Below are positions 22,682-33,633 of a stretch of DNA of 64,000 nt, piece by piece; positions within the stretch are counted from its first letter, which is position 1, and each line of letters opens with the position of its first letter. Under the pieces are notes generated by a model. It saw only the letters and a list, made by a program, of their open reading frames with translations, did not search any database and was not told the DNA's origin. This DNA comes from Cadophora sp. MPI-SDFR-AT-0126. Lineage: Eukaryota; Ascomycota; Leotiomycetes; Helotiales; Ploettnerulaceae. Where the stretch lies: assembly GCA_020747065.1 (NCBI GenBank), contig JAGMVK010000002.1, positions 2,046,001-2,110,000 on the forward strand. Reading direction: 5' to 3'. A program made the position numbers and the translations under genes.

Positions 22682-25600
22682 ATGGACCTTCAAGCCAGCG
22701 CTTCTGAAGATACTCAGCCAAGTCATGCCAGTCGATTCCAGTGCCAGGATTGCCATCAGACATTCGGTCGTGTTGAGCACTTGACTCGCCATTCACGGAG
22801 CCACACAAAAGAACGCTCTCTCAAATGCTCTTACTGCCGAAAAGGATTCTACAGGATGTATGTTCATCTACTTGAACCCTTTCACTTCATTTCAATCCGG
22901 CGATCATGGTGATCTCCCATCTGGAAAGCGCCTGGCATGCTCCAATGTACCAACCTTTAACATGACTTTTGATAACTGATGGCTCTTTCCCTCAGAGATG
23001 CGTTGAGGCGGCATGAGCAGGTCCACAAAGAACCGAAACGAAGCTATCTTGGGAAAGGTGCTCGGGCGTGTGTTCCGGTAAGTTAGTCCTTGTAAGGTTC
23101 TCTGGTACCATCTCACTCTAGCCCGATGTTGTCCGATGCAGCAGCTTTGAGGGACTGGCTTCAGACCTTTGCTAACAATGACAATCCAGTGCGCAACCGC
23201 TAGGAGGAAATGTACAGGAGAAATCCCTTGTATGGGTTGCCAGAAACGCTCACTAGAGTGCCAGTATCCAACCTCTGGCCGTGGAAGCACCTCGAACCAA
23301 CCACATGCAAACGGCAGCATGGACTCGCCTAGAGATGAAGCATCGCCACGTTCAGCCTTTGAACGACACACAGACAACTCTCACGAGTCTCCAATGTCTT
23401 GGTCAAATACATCCGGCTCTCCAGGCCAAGTTCAAAGGTTGTCAGTCCAGGCGGATGCTACCCAGAATTCCTCTGACATACAGCATCTCAATCCTTTCAC
23501 TTCCCAAGCAAACCACGTACAGAGTCATAACTCAGCTAGGACCAGTAGTAGGAACCTCTCCCAAGACCTTGACTCGCCAAATTATCATCTGAGACAGCAG
23601 CTTATTGATGGAGACCAGATGTCTCAATCTCGGACATCAGGCTATGAGCATCCTCAATTGCAGTCCCTGCACTCTCAAGTCGGCTCGAATAATCCCAACT
23701 CAGATACCCTTGCTACACCTTGGCTCAACAATTTCCAGTCCATCAATTGGCTTCCTGAAGACTGGAACCCGGATTTCCCGATGAACGGAGAGATGTTAGG
23801 AACATTCGATCACGACCAAGCCAGTTCGTTCCCAAACGCGGCTCCATCCGGGTATCAACAGCCTTCCAGAACGTTCAGTTTGGGCCAATCCCAAACTCTG
23901 CAAAATCACAGCCACAAGTCTCCTCGGACAGCAGAATTTCATGATATGTCGAGTCCAGGTTCACAAAGTACGCAGTCTGCGGGTCGATTCTATGTTGATG
24001 GAGACGGTGCACGTCTCCCACGAGTTCGGAAAGCGCCTTATGGGCAGCCAGAGACACACTCTCATGATGCCTCAAGTGGCAATATGCTATCCCATTCTAT
24101 TTTCATGTTCCCAGAATTGGGTCAGTTTCCCATAGGGATAAATGGGAATGCAACCGCCCCGATTTTCGACGATCTTCCTATCAGCATATATGACGAAATA
24201 ACTAGGGTCTTTCATCTCTCCTGTGTATCATCAACAATGTACTCGAATTTTATTGGCGATTCGTTCCCATCGCTTCGGGTACTGAGCTACTTAGTGTCTC
24301 TTTTTGCTCGACATTTTCGCCCGTCACTTCCATTCCTTCATCCAGCAACATTCGACACTTCGAACACGCATTGGCTCTTAATCTTGGCGATGTCTGCACT
24401 TGGAAGTCACTTCGCTGACATCGAATCTTCTGGTGTCCTTCTTGTTGCTATGCATGAATTTCTGAGACGTGCAGTAACTATGGCTGTAAGTGCTCTGTCT
24501 ATTGTTTTGTGTCGAGGAACTGACACGTGCCATCAGGTGGAGCTGGATGGTAACTCGAAGCCGGGGACGCTGATTTTGACACAAGTGAAGGTGCTGAGTT
24601 GCGTTGGAATGATGTATTGCGGCAATGCTCGTCTTCAGTTACTAGCACGAGCGTACCACAGTGACCTGGCAGCGTTCTGCACAACCCATTGGGTAGAGTC
24701 ATGTTCCGATATCATTCCGCGGCGGCCAGACAGGTCTGGACAAGCAGTTCCAGATTGGCAGTTATGGATACAAGCAGAAAGCACTAGACGAACTGGTTAC
24801 TGCATCTGGGTAAGCTTCGCATCTGTCTTGATAGCTTTCGCTCACACGTTGTTAGCTTTTAGATTGCATGTGGTCTTTCCATTTCCAGATGCGGCCCCTG
24901 TTGACACTAGAAGATGCCAAAGTGCCAATTCCATGCCAGGAAGTGCTGTGGGAAGCAGATTCCTCCCTAGACTGGGAGCAGCTTTACGCATGTGCGGCTC
25001 GTAAGTTTTGCATTGATTGCGACGAATCTGCGCATCTGCTTATCAGTTTCCAGCAAGCGCGTCCCTCCACGACACCATTGAGCTCGCTTATGTTGAGAAA
25101 AAACTTCAATCATCAACTGGGGAGTTCAGTCGAATTCTCTGCGTACACGCTCTCTTCCACAGAACCTGGGAGGTTGAGAAATACTTCAAGCAACCCCTCA
25201 CACTTTGGACGCCTACAGCCGAGAAGCAAAGTATTGAAACAATTCAACATTCCATTCCCATTTGGCTTCCGGGTAACCAAATGTACTCTAAATGGCGCAA
25301 TTCGGCATGCGATTGCCTCGACATTCTGCACTGGCATGCAAACAGTGTCATAGGTGCAGCTTCAGGCATGGAACATCCAACAGTGTTACATCTCCATCTG
25401 GCGCGAGTTGTCTTACTGACACCGGTACAAGAAATCCTTAACCTAACAAAATTGCTAATAGACACTTCGACGCTTGCAAATGAGCTCCAGGTCACGACAC
25501 TGAGAAAGCATGTCCAACGATGGGCCCTTGAGGATCAGCATAAAGCGCGGTTGGCCATGATCCATGCTGGTGTCCTCTTCTGGCATGTCCGTCGCTATTC

Positions 25601-26030
25601 CTCCGACGCTTTTCACGAGCCATCATCAGTGCTATTGGCTACACTCGCCCTCTGGGCATACGGCACATTTGCACCCCACACACCTCCAAAGCACTCCAAT
25701 ATCAACAATTCCACATCTCCTAGTAGCGTGCCTCAAGACTCTGACCAAGATGCGGAAGCAACGTCGCTATTTCCAACCTCAATCCAGCTCGATCGCCCTG
25801 CTGACGATGAACTGGTACAGCTCTTCGTAAAGAGAGGTCAAAGCATGCGTGCGAATATTACAGGCGTCGGAAATCTCTGCAGTGCAAAGGGTCCTCTGCG
25901 TGTGCTTAATGAAGGGCAGAACCTTCTGAAAGGTTTGAAACTCTGGGGAGAGGGTAAGAGAGGTATTGAGAAATTGCGGAAGTTGAGTGAGGTTTGTATG
26001 CAGGAGCGAGATGGATGGCGAGTTGGCTAA
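22682..26030 (+). CDS. C2H2 / Zn2Cys6 / fungal_trans transcription factor
   Basis: Six exons (22682-22857, 22996-23077, 23190-24485, 24537-24809, 24856-25000, 25054-26030) encode 982 residues. Two C2H2 fingers come first: C21/C24/H37/H41 (FQCQDCHQTF) and C49/C52/H65/H69, the second split by intron 1. A Zn2Cys6 binuclear cluster follows directly: C84, C87, C94, C100, C103, C110, split by intron 2. Residues about 115-340 are Ser/Gln/Asn-rich and disordered. The fungal_trans domain starts near 360 and includes FARHFRPSLPFLHPATF, VLSCVGMMYCGNARL, RRTGYCIWLLDCMW and PCQEVLWEA. The acceptor at 24855 was chosen because it restores this last motif. This architecture is typical of carbon-source regulators. 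It is the likely pathway-specific activator of the neighbouring sugar genes. Confidence 0.9.
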
Positions 26031-26709
26031 GCATATTGATGAAATTTGGCAAGAGAAACACTTCCTTTTGGAAGCGGGGAAGCTGAATTGCATACAATCT
26101 CAGAAATCTAATCATTGGACAGCTTTACACGATGGCCCTGCTTCCTAGCAAGCCTGCATCGAACATTGAAAGATCTCGAGCTGTCGCAAGATAAGGACCG
26201 CTATCTTCCGATTCTGAAACAAAGTCTTTTATGACTCATATTCCTCTCATTCCGGTTGTTTAGAAGTTCGAACACTCGTTCTTCTGTGGGATATTGCCAA
26301 TTGAGAATGACAACTGCCTTCGGCGGGGTTTGTTTACTTCAGTGGAGTTTATTTACTTCCTAATGGAGCTTAGCGAGCTTCGATAGACATCGACACTCTC
26401 ACACCAGGGGAGGGCCATACAACGGGAAAATTAGATGGCTGAAGATCATCTATTCACTCAGAATATTGCTATTAATTTGTCGGGTGTTTGAAAGATCAGA
26501 AGGTGAATAAACTAAGTGTTATTTCGCTTCCCGCGTCAGCGTATTTCCCAATCTCGAGCTAAGGCTATCTTGATATCGCCTTCATTTTCTCATCACCTTC
26601 AACTAAATTTCGCGTCTGCAAATCGAGCAAACTCAAAGCCTCGAACAGCGTCGCTCGACCTGCTTGCTTTCCTGAGCAGCGCTGACCTGCCTTGCTTCGA
26701 TTTGCAAAC
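26031..26709. other. Intergenic region
   Basis: 679 bp holding the 3' end of the regulator and the promoter of the next BTB gene. No gene was recognised. Confidence 0.5.
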
Positions 26710-27567
26710 ATGGCGCCGGTGAGTCTACTCTCTTTGGTCGAATTGATCTCAAAGCTGATATGGATCTGCAGTTTGTGGACAAATTAGACCCGTTCGTCCT
26801 ATATGGACCAGCCCCACCTGTTCCCATTGGAGAGATTCCTCCTCCTAGTCTCACGTAAGTGCTCTCTCTGCTCTCTCGACGTCCCTCCGGTTGTCCCCTC
26901 GATGATGACAACGAAGAAAGCTTACCACATCAGCAGTGACCACCTCACCACCGTCACGCTCACCATCGGCCAAGACTCCAACATGCGTACTTACACCCTC
27001 TTCAAGGAATTTGCGTCTTACCACTCCCCCATGCTGGCAGCTGGTTTCAACGGCCCGTTCCGCGAGAGTCAAAGCGGAATCATGCTCATCGACGACTTCC
27101 AATGGCCCGAGATCTTTGGCAACGTGCAACACTGGATGTACACCGGTAGGTTCTGCGGCCCCAATGACCCCAAGCTCCTCACCTCCGGTCTCTGTCTCGT
27201 CTGGATCCTCGCCGACCGATTGATCATGCCAAAGCTGCAGAACGACGTTATGGAGGAGCTGTTTGCCAAGAGAGGTCCCAGCCGTCCATTGCCGCTGATC
27301 TGCTGGCTGTACAAGATTCCTATCCCTGATGGAAAGTTGAGACAGTTGTGGGTTGATCGCTGGGCCTTCGAGTGTAACAAGGGTGGTGCCGAGGGTGAGA
27401 CGGGAGACCTTGTTATGCCGGCGCAATTCTTGCTTGATGTCTCGTTGGCTTATGAGAGAGATGGTAGGGAGTTGCGAAATGTCATTTCGGTCGGCGCAGA
27501 ATGGGGACGAGCAAAGCATGGTAGGAAGTTGATGCTGGAAGACTATTTCGTCAATGAGCACTCGTAG
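26710..27567 (+). CDS. BTB-domain protein, distinct subfamily
   Basis: Three exons (26710-26718, 26772-26854, 26937-27567) encode 240 residues. The first coding exon is only nine bases (MAP). The BTB core is seen in TTVTLTIGQDSNMRTYTLFK, FASYHSPMLAAGFNGPF and WMYTGRF, and the C-terminal half ends with LSLAYERD-type helical sequence. Unlike the other three BTB genes here it lacks the W-x-DPI tail and their intron position, so it belongs to another subfamily. Intron 2 ends CAGCAG, a tandem acceptor giving T-D or T-S-D at the junction. Function is unknown. Confidence 0.83.
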
Positions 27568-28103
27568 AAGGCCTGGGTCGATGAAGCTTCAGCTTGAGGA
27601 ACCTGGGTACTTCTTTCTGATTCTGAGCGGACACAGTGTAGCATGATGGGTCGGGGGAGCTACAGGTTTTCTGCAGAGATCGGAGTCCGTCTAGGTTTTA
27701 TTTCCCATGGGTTCAATGCAAGTAATCGAAACTTTAGACAATACAAAAATAATCAAGAGTGACAACAAACGTGAATCGGACAAAGTTCCAAGGTTCGAGG
27801 CCAAATCCAAATGCTTTGTGGTCCCGATATAATTCCAACATTGCAATTTCTACCCAAACCCTTCGTCTTCGCAGATTAGCATGGTGATTTCAATATTGTT
27901 GCACGGTTGGGAGATATTGAATTTTAGCTTTACCCTACGAGTGGCTACATAATCGTCTAATATTCCTCCAATATCTCTGGCTCAATTTTTACATCAATTT
28001 GGTTAGCAAGCCTCAAACTCTTGGGGCATCTTTACAAGAGCGTATCGACCTACCAACTTCGAGTACGACTTGAATAGCTCGGCTCTTCGTCTAAGTCATC
28101 ACT
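27568..28103. other. Intergenic region
   Basis: 536 bp between two plus-strand BTB genes, AT-rich around 27700-27960. No gene was recognised. Confidence 0.5.
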
Positions 28104-28889
28104 ATGGCTGTCCAGAGACCAAGCCCTCACAACTTCCTTGAGTACGTCCCCATTTCCCTAGGCAAGATTGTGTTACTAGAACAGTGCTGATCAAATTTGG
28201 CGTGCAGAATGATGCCGAGTGAGAAGATCAAGATCTACATCGGCAAGGAGGACAAGCTATACCTTGTCCCCCACGCTCTCATCTGCTACTACTCTGCATC
28301 CCTGAATACTCACTTCACCAAAGACGTCTGCATCAGAAAAGCAAGCACCTGGCACAATGCAAAATGGGGAAAGAATAATGCCAAGCACTTGTACGACTGC
28401 CAGCCCGAACAGTTCGACATGCTGCTCGAGTGTATGATGCAAGGCAGCATCTCCAAGCGCGGGGCAAACAGTCGTGAGGCAATAGAGAAATGTATGGGGC
28501 TTGTGGACTACTCAGACAAGATCGATATGGGAGGCTTGGTTTGTGAGGTTGTTATTGAGCCGCTCCGTCAAGAAATCAAAAGTCCTCCTCTGCGACCTCC
28601 TGCAGCTAACTTCAATGTTCCCCGACGCGACGTCTATCCGCGAGGCTTTACCGTAGACGATATCAAGGTGGTGTTCAAGGTGACAAAGCCTGGGAATGCT
28701 CTGAGAGCTTTGGTGGCTCAAGATGTGCTGAGTAGGCAGGGATCGAAAGGCAATGTGTTTGAGGACGCGGAGAACAACGTTCCTGGGTTTGCGGCGGAGG
28801 TCTTGAAGCAGTTTCGGAAGTCTGCGAGCTTTTGGGTTTGGACTGATCCAATCAATGGGCTTCAGAGAATCTATGATTGGTACGCTTGA
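28104..28889 (+). CDS. BTB/POZ-domain protein, third paralogue
   Basis: Two exons (28104-28141 and 28208-28889, 66-nt intron) encode 239 residues beginning MAVQRPSPHNFLE. The BTB opening KIKIYIGKEDKLYLVPH and ALICYYSASLNTHF aligns with the genes at 8614-9380 and 10082-10830, and the intron interrupts the same place (after FL). An insertion, RKASTWHNAKWGKNN, replaces the usual FKEAKE segment, so the fold there is altered. The C-terminus carries the shared motif as VWTDPINGLQR. Adaptor function is inferred only. Confidence 0.85.
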
Positions 28890-29313
28890 CAAGTGTTGGT
28901 TCTTTTTTGGAAAGTTGCGCCGGTGGTATTTAGAATGGGTGTCTAGAACACGTTCGTCCTCGCACGGCGGACTTCCCACTTTCCTTTCACTAGGTTATCT
29001 AGGCCCCAGACAGCTACTGGCATCCCGCTTCTCAAAATAGAATGAAAACATTGCGCTTCTACAAGATTGCCAAACTCGCAGTTTGAAGCAATTAGCGAAC
29101 CTTCCATCCATTCGGTGAAGGCTCGAAGATAGTTCAAAACAAAGCAAAGCAAAGCGACGCCTTTCATCGCCAAAGGAAGAAACTCTTAATGGTGTATATG
29201 TTCTTTGAGAGGCATCTTTAGAAGGTAGACAGTACCTGACTGAGTAGAATGAGCATCTTCGAGATCCTGATACTGAGAAAGTATGTGATGTTACGCAAGG
29301 TCGTCCCTGCTGA
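28890..29313. other. Intergenic region, possible missing 5' exon
   Basis: 424 bp upstream of the open frame starting at 29314. An ATG at 29249 followed by a GTATGT donor at 29281 is present, but its phase (2) does not fit any acceptor seen downstream. Confidence 0.35.
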
Positions 29314-30023
29314 AAGGGGAAGACCAAGGACGAGGATGTTTTGTCGACGCACAACAAGGTGGATAATCTAGGAGGCACTAGAGAAAAGGGCTCGACGTCA
29401 ACAAATGTCCTGAGTATCGATAAGGTAACCGAGGCTTCTAGCAGCAATCAAGTTGCTGCAAGCAAGGAGACAATTGACAAGGACAAGGCTAAGGGCGTCT
29501 CTAGCGCTTCCAGCGTAAGCAGAGTCGCTAGTTCCAGCACTGACGGACCGATGCTAACTTGTGTCCCTAGGAGAATCGCAAACGTCCTGCCCCATCCGCA
29601 TCCCCTCGTCCGGACATACACGAAACTACAACCAAGCCTGAATCCAAGCCTCTCGCTTCAACATCTGAGAAGAACATTGTTGTTAAATCTGAAGACGATA
29701 ATGGCGACGTAGACCGTTTTGGCTGCAGCAGTCACGAGGACCACGATGACGATGAGTACGAGGAGGACGAGAATGTAGATTATGGATATGAGCAGATGAG
29801 CAGTGGTGCCAAATGGAAGTCTACCCCGGATTTTACGATTCCTCCAGAGGTGAAACAAACTTGTGTGAGGGAGGAGAACTGGCCCGAAGATTTCAATATT
29901 GCTACCGACTCTGTGCGAGCCTATGCTATTCCACATGCGAATGGGACGATCACGGAACATTTTTTCGTCCATAGGCTCAGTGGTGACTGGGTCGAATACT
30001 ATCCGGAGCCGAAGCATAAATGA
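29314..30023 (+). CDS. Acidic hypothetical protein, 5' end unresolved
   Basis: Two coding pieces (29314-29514 and 29571-30023) join in frame over a clear intron with GTAAGC donor, GCTAAC branch site and CCTAG acceptor. Together they give about 218 residues. An N-terminal Ser/Lys/Thr-rich part is followed by an acidic run (HEDHDDDEYEEDENVD) and a compact C-terminal domain with KWKSTPDFTIPPEVK, REENWPEDFNIATDSVRAY and FVHRLSGDWVEYYPEP. No ATG lies between the upstream stop at 29311 and the intron, and every usable acceptor needs a phase-0 upstream exon that I could not find. The family is not recognised. The C-terminal domain is the part most likely to have homologues. Confidence 0.5.
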
Positions 30024-30153
30024 CTGCGTGGCACCGGTCAAGTGTTCTCATCCAAGACCAGATTAGCAGATATCCCCAAGGTAACAAGGACCACAGGCTA
30101 CATCAACGCCCGTTGGGGTTAGGGTATCCAGGCTCGGCAGGAGTTCCCACGCT

Positions 30154-32242
30154 TCATCGCGAAGTAGTCTCTGCTCCATAGACTGCAGCGCCGCCTATAC
30201 CTAAGCCTCCAACCGACAAAAGACCCCACGCAAGGGCAGCGATCTCCAGATCGCCTTCGGTTTCTTCATCGCCTTCATCGATCATCTCATCGACCGACGG
30301 GCGATACTCGTCGTCGTCTCTCGCCTTTGCTGGTTGTGTACGACTATTCGTACCTTGCGGAGGGCCCTGCCGATTGCTGCTTGTCGATTGGGTTACTGCA
30401 TCATCCACAACCGCATTTCTGCCACGTCTCGCCGTTGATGGTTGTTTTCTTCCTTGCATTCCTGTAACCTTGCCTATTTCTGCTTTCTTCAGTCTACCTG
30501 AACCTTTACGATTTTGATCCGACAGTTCATTCATCCTGTAATTTTTCGCTTCTGGTAAGCGGCTGGATTGTGTTTAGATGCTAGGAGACTCGGGGGGCGA
30601 AAATTGTACATACTTTGAGGCTGCATTTTCTGCCTTTGTCTTCATTGTTCCATAATTCCTGTCAACCACACCCTCTGAGGGAATTTCATTAGAGCGATCC
30701 ATAAAAATCATGATTGACCTGAACATCTCTTTCGCATCTAAACCCCGAACAGCTGCCCATATGCCGAGGCTAAAACCCGTGAGAAGAACGTCCCATGCTG
30801 CTGAACCCACAGCCGGATGCTCGCCTATGGCCCCGAAGACTCGACCAATGGCTGTAGATCCACGACCAAGAGTCGTTCGGTGCTCTTCTTTAAAAGGATG
30901 TAAGAGGCTGTGTCGGTAGTAAGTGCTCTCCGGGGTGTTGTAATATAGTGCAAGTGCTGATGCCTTTAGGTGAAGAGCTGCCGAGAGAGTCGATATAATT
31001 CGAAATAGCGTAGTGTAAGTCAATTGTGAATCATGAGGGTGTTTTGGCACGGTCCCCCATCCCGCAGGTATCACATATGGTAGGAGCAGAAAGGAAAATG
31101 GCAGGATCCCTGAGATCCAAGACACTTTCACGAACGCTGTCGTGTTTGCAGCATATGGTATGAGAAATATTGTGGCAAATGAAGCGAGCAGAAGGGAGAT
31201 GTAGAAAGCCGGCTTAGGAAGGAATCCATCTTGTTTCCTGGGGATGACCTTGTCAAGAAGATGAAAGTATCTAGTCTAATGATGAGTAATGGCACTTTTG
31301 GAGGAAGGGAGATCGCACCTGCTTGAAGTGACTGGAACGGAGGTCCTTGTAATTTCTCGAACATTTTCGGGGAGAGGTACGGGAGTGAGAAGCACAGCAA
31401 CAAAGAAAAGGTTCTGTGCATATGACAAGTTGACTAGATTGGCAAGTGCCAAAAATGCCCAAAGATTTGAGATCTAGAGTTCCAACTTAGCAGTGCACTA
31501 AAGTATACAGGATTTACCTGTCGTAAAAATATAAGTTTTCAAGACATCAGAAATTCATACCTTCCGTCTCTGGCCTTCAAGGGCTAGGTAGGTGCTGAAA
31601 GAGATGAGTCCAAGGTTGACTTGTTGACCCCACCAGAAGTGACGGGCCTTCTCGGCCACAATTTCAAGAGAGTCACGATAGAAAGATGTATCATTCAGCC
31701 ATCTTACGAGATGAAAGCGGCCGGGATGTTCACCTGCCCTCAAAGCACCTTTGTCGCCGAAGAGACTATTGGCATGTTAGTATTTCCACAAAATGAAACA
31801 AAGCTACTTCACAAACCTTTCAGGCAAGTCAACACCTCGCTCTGTAGCCCAGACTCGATATGACAAGAGACCAAACTTTACTCCAAAGAAAGCAGCTGTA
31901 GTAAGACTGACAATTGCCAAGATAGAGAAGGTCTGGACGTATCCTTTTCGCAAAGGTTCCCGATGTCTAGTAGCTGAAGATGGTGGAAGAGCGAGGTATG
32001 AGCGATAGATGGTTCGGCTTGCAACGAGTGAGAGGTATACGATTGAAAATAGATGAGCTCCCACCACAGCGGTGGGGATGTAGCTGATTAGAGGTCAGTG
32101 CTTCACTGTCAAGATGAGATGGTTTATTGATCTCAAGAGGCAGTTGAAGAAATTCCATAGAAGAAAGGATACAATAGATTATAAGCAGTGTGTATCTGTT
32201 GATGACCTACCCCGGTGACGACTCAAGAGGAACCGGCGCCAT
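30154..32242 (-). CDS. Multi-pass membrane protein of unknown function
   Basis: Six exons (32242-32211, 32083-31817, 31765-31561, 31473-31319, 31270-30614, 30535-30154) join in frame to 565 residues. About eight hydrophobic stretches are visible, including IPTAVVGAHLFSIVYLSLVA, FSILAIVSLTTAAFFGV, LWAFLALANLVNL, FYISLLLASFATIFLIPYA and ILPFSFLLLPYVIPAGW. Residues about 440-535 are Lys/Arg/Gln-rich, then acidic, and look soluble. A last hydrophobic segment (LSVGGLGIGGAAVYG) ends the chain. A conserved-looking soluble loop, LVRWLNDTSFYRDSLEIVAE followed by KARHFWWGQQ, lies between helices 2 and 3. I do not recognise the family; transport or lipid metabolism are guesses. It is divergent from the Arl3 gene across 433 bp. 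Confidence 0.72.
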
Positions 32243-32675
32243 GACTTCGGTCACTTCACGTTTCTCAGCACGAGAGAAGTCCGCAGCTGGAAGACTTGAG
32301 GTTTTGGGAAGCAAAGTCAAGAGATATGTTGTCTTCATGAAAATTCCCAGCAACTTTTGTGATGGTTGGAATGTGATCTATCTATTCACACGTCACTGAA
32401 AGAAGAAATGTTGGAACCCGTCACTTCCCCAATCTTGGCATTGTATCACGTGCACATATCTTGCCAAGGATCGGCAACGGCCCGCCTCAGCCTTGCAGGA
32501 ACGCAGGGTTTAATGTCCAATTGACACATGAACAACGACTCTCAAGCTGGTTCCCATACTACGCTTCCGACGAGGCTGCCTATGAAGAAGACACCTGCAA
32601 AGCTAGAGCTTGGAAACACGCTCCTTATATATTGCAGTTTCAATTTCTATTCTATACCGCAATACTCAGTCCAGG
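32243..32675. promoter_or_regulatory. Divergent promoter, membrane protein / Arl3-type GTPase
   Basis: 433 bp between two start codons. No strong inverted repeat was seen. An Arl3-type gene next to an uncharacterised membrane protein may be chance. Confidence 0.45.
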
Positions 32676-33433
32676 ATGTATCATCTAGCTAGAGGGCTGT
32701 ATTTGTATGCGACGAGCAAGGAAGGTATATCTTCATTCCTCAACTTCAACTCCCTGCCTATCGTTCAATTGTGTCCTACATCCTCTTGACTTCTTTGCTA
32801 TTATTACTCTTCTCTACACCAAGCACTTACTGACACTAAACAGAATACTCCGTCCTACTCCTCGGCCTCGACAACGCCGGCAAAACCACCTTCCACGAAC
32901 AAGTGAAATCACTCTTCCTCCCCTCCCATCCCAATCCCAAACTCAAAACTGTGCCCACAGTCGGCCAAAACGTCTCCACAATCACCATGCCCGACATGTA
33001 CCTCAAGATGTGGGACGTCGGCGGGCAACACAGTCTGCGCAAGCTCTGGCAGAGCTACTACACCTCCTGCCACGCCATCGTCTTCATAATCGATAGTACG
33101 GATATCGGTGACGGGAACCTGGAGCACGATAACAGCGGACGGTTGGAGGAGTGTAGACTAGTGCTGGAGGATGTGCTGCAGCATTCCGAGACGGAGGGGG
33201 TCCCTCTGCTGGTGTTGGCGAACAAGCAGGATAGGGAGGATTGTGTGGAGGTGGTGAGGATCAAGGAGGGGCTTGTGAAGAAGGTTTTCGAGGGTGAGAA
33301 GGGCGCGAGTATTAGGGATAGTAGAGTTTTGCCGGTAAGTGCGTTGACGGGCACGGGGGTTAAGGAGGCGGTTGAGTGGGTAAGGAGTCGGGTGAAGTGG
33401 AATAAGGAGGGGAGGCCGCCGGTTATGAGGTAA
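32676..33433 (+). CDS. ARL3: Arf-like GTPase, Arl3/ARFRP1 type
   Basis: Two exons (32676-32724 and 32844-33433, 119-nt intron) encode 212 residues. The N-terminus MYHLARGLYLYATSKEEYS is characteristic of the fungal Arl3/ARFRP1 branch; it lacks the myristoylated glycine of Arfs and is N-terminally acetylated in yeast Arl3. GTPase motifs are all present: P-loop GLDNAGKTT (24-32), switch I PTVGQNV, switch II WDVGGQ, NKQD, and the SAL guanine-binding loop. The protein cycles on the trans-Golgi, where yeast Arl3 recruits Arl1 through Sys1. The short first exon is confirmed by the N-terminal match. The branch assignment rests on the N-terminus and a long inter-switch region; Arl3 versus another Arl is a small residual doubt. 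Confidence 0.92.
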
Positions 33434-33633
33434 TAATGGAGGAGAGGTTGTTGGTTTCTGAAATTATAGAAAGCGAGGCGTTTGGGAAGGTTTGATATCA
33501 GGGGTATTTGACGACTAGAAGGAGAGACGCCGGATTGGGTTATTGATGAACTGATTGAAATTTAGACTTTGCTGAAAATGACAAGCACTCAGGATTTCCA
33601 TACGGCTTCACATGCTGGATTTTCATCACACTC

